Below, piece by piece: positions 5,599 to 6,626 of a stretch of DNA of 6,626 nucleotides. The first letter of the stretch is position 1. Each line of letters opens with the position of its first letter. This DNA comes from Anaerolineales bacterium (GTDB taxonomy: Bacteria > Chloroflexota > Anaerolineae > Anaerolineales > UBA4823), in the NCBI GenBank assembly GCA_028687395.1, contig JAQUAE010000103.1:1-6626 (forward strand). Reading direction: 5' to 3'. Below the pieces are notes generated by a model. The model had not been told where the DNA came from, made no database searches, and saw only the letters and a list, made by a program, of their open reading frames with translations. Made by a program: the position numbers and the translations under genes.

Positions 5599-6626
5599 AT
5601 GGATGAAAACCCTAACAACCTGACGAAAAGAAGCGCCACTGCCAGCTTGATGCGCAAGCTGAACCGCTCGGCAATCCTGGACGCGCTGCGGGAGCACTCC
5701 CCGATTGCGCGCTCCGAAATTGCCCGCCAGCTCAACATCAGCATCCCGACCGTGATGCGCGTGATCGACGAGCTGATCGCCGAAGACCTGGTGCGCTGGT
5801 CCGGCAACGCCCGCACCAGCGGTGGCCGGCCGCGCAACCTGCTCGAATTCAACCGCGAAGGCTACGCCGTCATTGGGCTCGACCTGGGTGGCTCCAAAAT
5901 GTACGGCACGCTGGCTGACCTGGGGGGCAGGGTGCAGGATGAGATTTACCTCACCTGGAAGCACGGCGATCCCCAGGATAGCCTGGATCGCGTCTGCGAG
6001 CTGATCCAGAAGCTGCTCAACCGGCCGCGCCCCGCCGGGCAGGTAATCCGCGGCATTGGCGTTGGCGTGCCCGGTATCACTTTGCGGCGCGAGGGGTCGG
6101 TCACCTGGGCGCCCAGCCTCGGTTGGCGGGATGTTCCTCTGAAGAAGTTCCTCTCCAGTCGATTCTCCTATCCCGTTCTGGTGGAGAACGACGTCAACCT
6201 GGCTGCGCTGGGCGAATACGGCTTCGGCGCGGCGAAGGGCGCCTCCAGCCTGGCCTGCCTCACCATTGGCACCGGCATCGGGGTTGGCATCGTCATTGAC
6301 CGCCAGATTTACCGCGGCTTCCGCGAAGCGGCAGGCGAGATCGGTTACCTGCCTCCCGACCCCACCTACCTGGGTCGCCGTTACGAAGCCTTCGGCGCCC
6401 TGGAGCACCTGGCTTCCGGCACCGGCATCGAGCAGCGCGCCAGGGAGGTCTACACCCAGATGGGCTGGCCGTTGCCCAAGGGGGGGCTGACCGCCGAAGC
6501 TGTGTTCGGCGCCGCCCGGCAGGGTGAGAGCTGGGCGGAACAGCTCGTCTCTGAGACAGGGGATTACTTGAGCCTGGCCATCTCTGCCATCAGCGCTATC
6601 CTCGACCCGCGGGTGATCGTTCTGGG
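5599..6626 (+). CDS. ROK-family transcriptional regulator (NagC/XylR type), C-terminus cut by window edge
   Basis: The plus strand stays open for 342 codons from the ATG at 5599 to the window end. Residues about 20-85 form a winged helix-turn-helix: ILDALREHSPIARSEIARQ, then LNISIPTVMRVIDELIAEDL, and a wing with the typical SGGRPRN (74-80). The ROK sugar-kinase-like domain follows: phosphate loop DLGGSK (95-100), GIGVGVPG (152-159), ENDVNLAALGEYGFG (196-210) with the catalytic-type Asp198, and TIGTGIGVG (222-230). The usual ExGH histidine is Tyr250 (GEIGY), and the CxCGxxGC zinc motif is replaced by residues without cysteine (Arg260, Tyr262, Ala267). The protein is likely a sugar-responsive repressor with an altered ligand pocket. 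Family members run about 380-410 residues, so some 40-70 are missing. It is divergent from gcvT and has its own consensus promoter. Its target genes probably lie beyond the window; the inducer is unknown. Confidence 0.92.
   Translation, partial: MDENPNNLTKRSATASLMRKLNRSAILDALREHSPIARSEIARQLNISIPTVMRVIDELIAEDLVRWSGNARTSGGRPRNLLEFNREGYAVIGLDLGGSKMYGTLADLGGRVQDEIYLTWKHGDPQDSLDRVCELIQKLLNRPRPAGQVIRGIGVGVPGITLRREGSVTWAPSLGWRDVPLKKFLSSRFSYPVLVENDVNLAALGEYGFGAAKGASSLACLTIGTGIGVGIVIDRQIYRGFREAAGEIGYLPPDPTYLGRRYEAFGALEHLASGTGIEQRAREVYTQMGWPLPKGGLTAEAVFGAARQGESWAEQLVSETGDYLSLAISAISAILDPRVIVL

Noticed and set aside
5539..6408. An 870-bp open frame on the minus strand opposite the ROK gene
   Set aside because: It is an antisense shadow. 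The plus strand encodes clear wHTH and ROK motifs, and the minus-strand translation has no recognisable domain and low-complexity Ala/Gly/Arg content.

Overview
The window is GC-rich (AT-rich stretches occur mainly at promoters) and tightly packed, carrying five genes on the minus strand and one on the plus strand. I see no RNA genes, insertion sequences, phage genes or CRISPR arrays. The likely source is a Chloroflexota bacterium of the Anaerolineae type. This is an inference from three things: a secreted bacillopeptidase F-like protease with a DUF11-like tail and a short aromatic/Pro/Arg C-terminus, a divergent MurJ-family flippase, and a ROK repressor. No marker gene is present to prove it.

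Layout from right to left. At 5599-6626 a ROK-family transcriptional regulator reads rightward and runs off the window. It has a near-perfect sigma-70 promoter at 5507-5534, framed by a 7-bp inverted repeat. A 206-bp divergent intergenic region separates it from gcvT (4265-5392, minus), the aminomethyltransferase of the glycine cleavage system. gcvT stands alone, with no gcvH or gcvP in view. After gcvT comes a 105-bp gap holding a perfect TATAAT box and a perfect 12-bp inverted repeat. Four minus-strand genes then look like one operon: a MurJ/MviN-family flippase (2630-4159), a DJ-1/PfpI-family protein (2094-2615), a secreted subtilisin-like S8 protease (169-2097) and the first 57 residues of an EamA/DMT-type transporter (1-172, cut by the window edge).

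Spacing in that operon is very tight. There are 14 nt with a strong ribosome binding site between murJ and the PfpI gene, then two successive 4-nt stop/start overlaps (GTGA and ATGA) with no visible Shine-Dalgarno sequence, which suggests translational coupling. The products act in different places: envelope lipid flipping, cytosolic protein or glyoxal quality control, extracellular proteolysis and small-molecule export or import. No single pathway is obvious.

I did not find a clear new multi-gene system. The points most worth a second look are the MurJ homologue that lacks several charged residues known to matter in E. coli MurJ, the ROK regulator that lacks the zinc-site cysteines, and the two inverted repeats in the intergenic regions.
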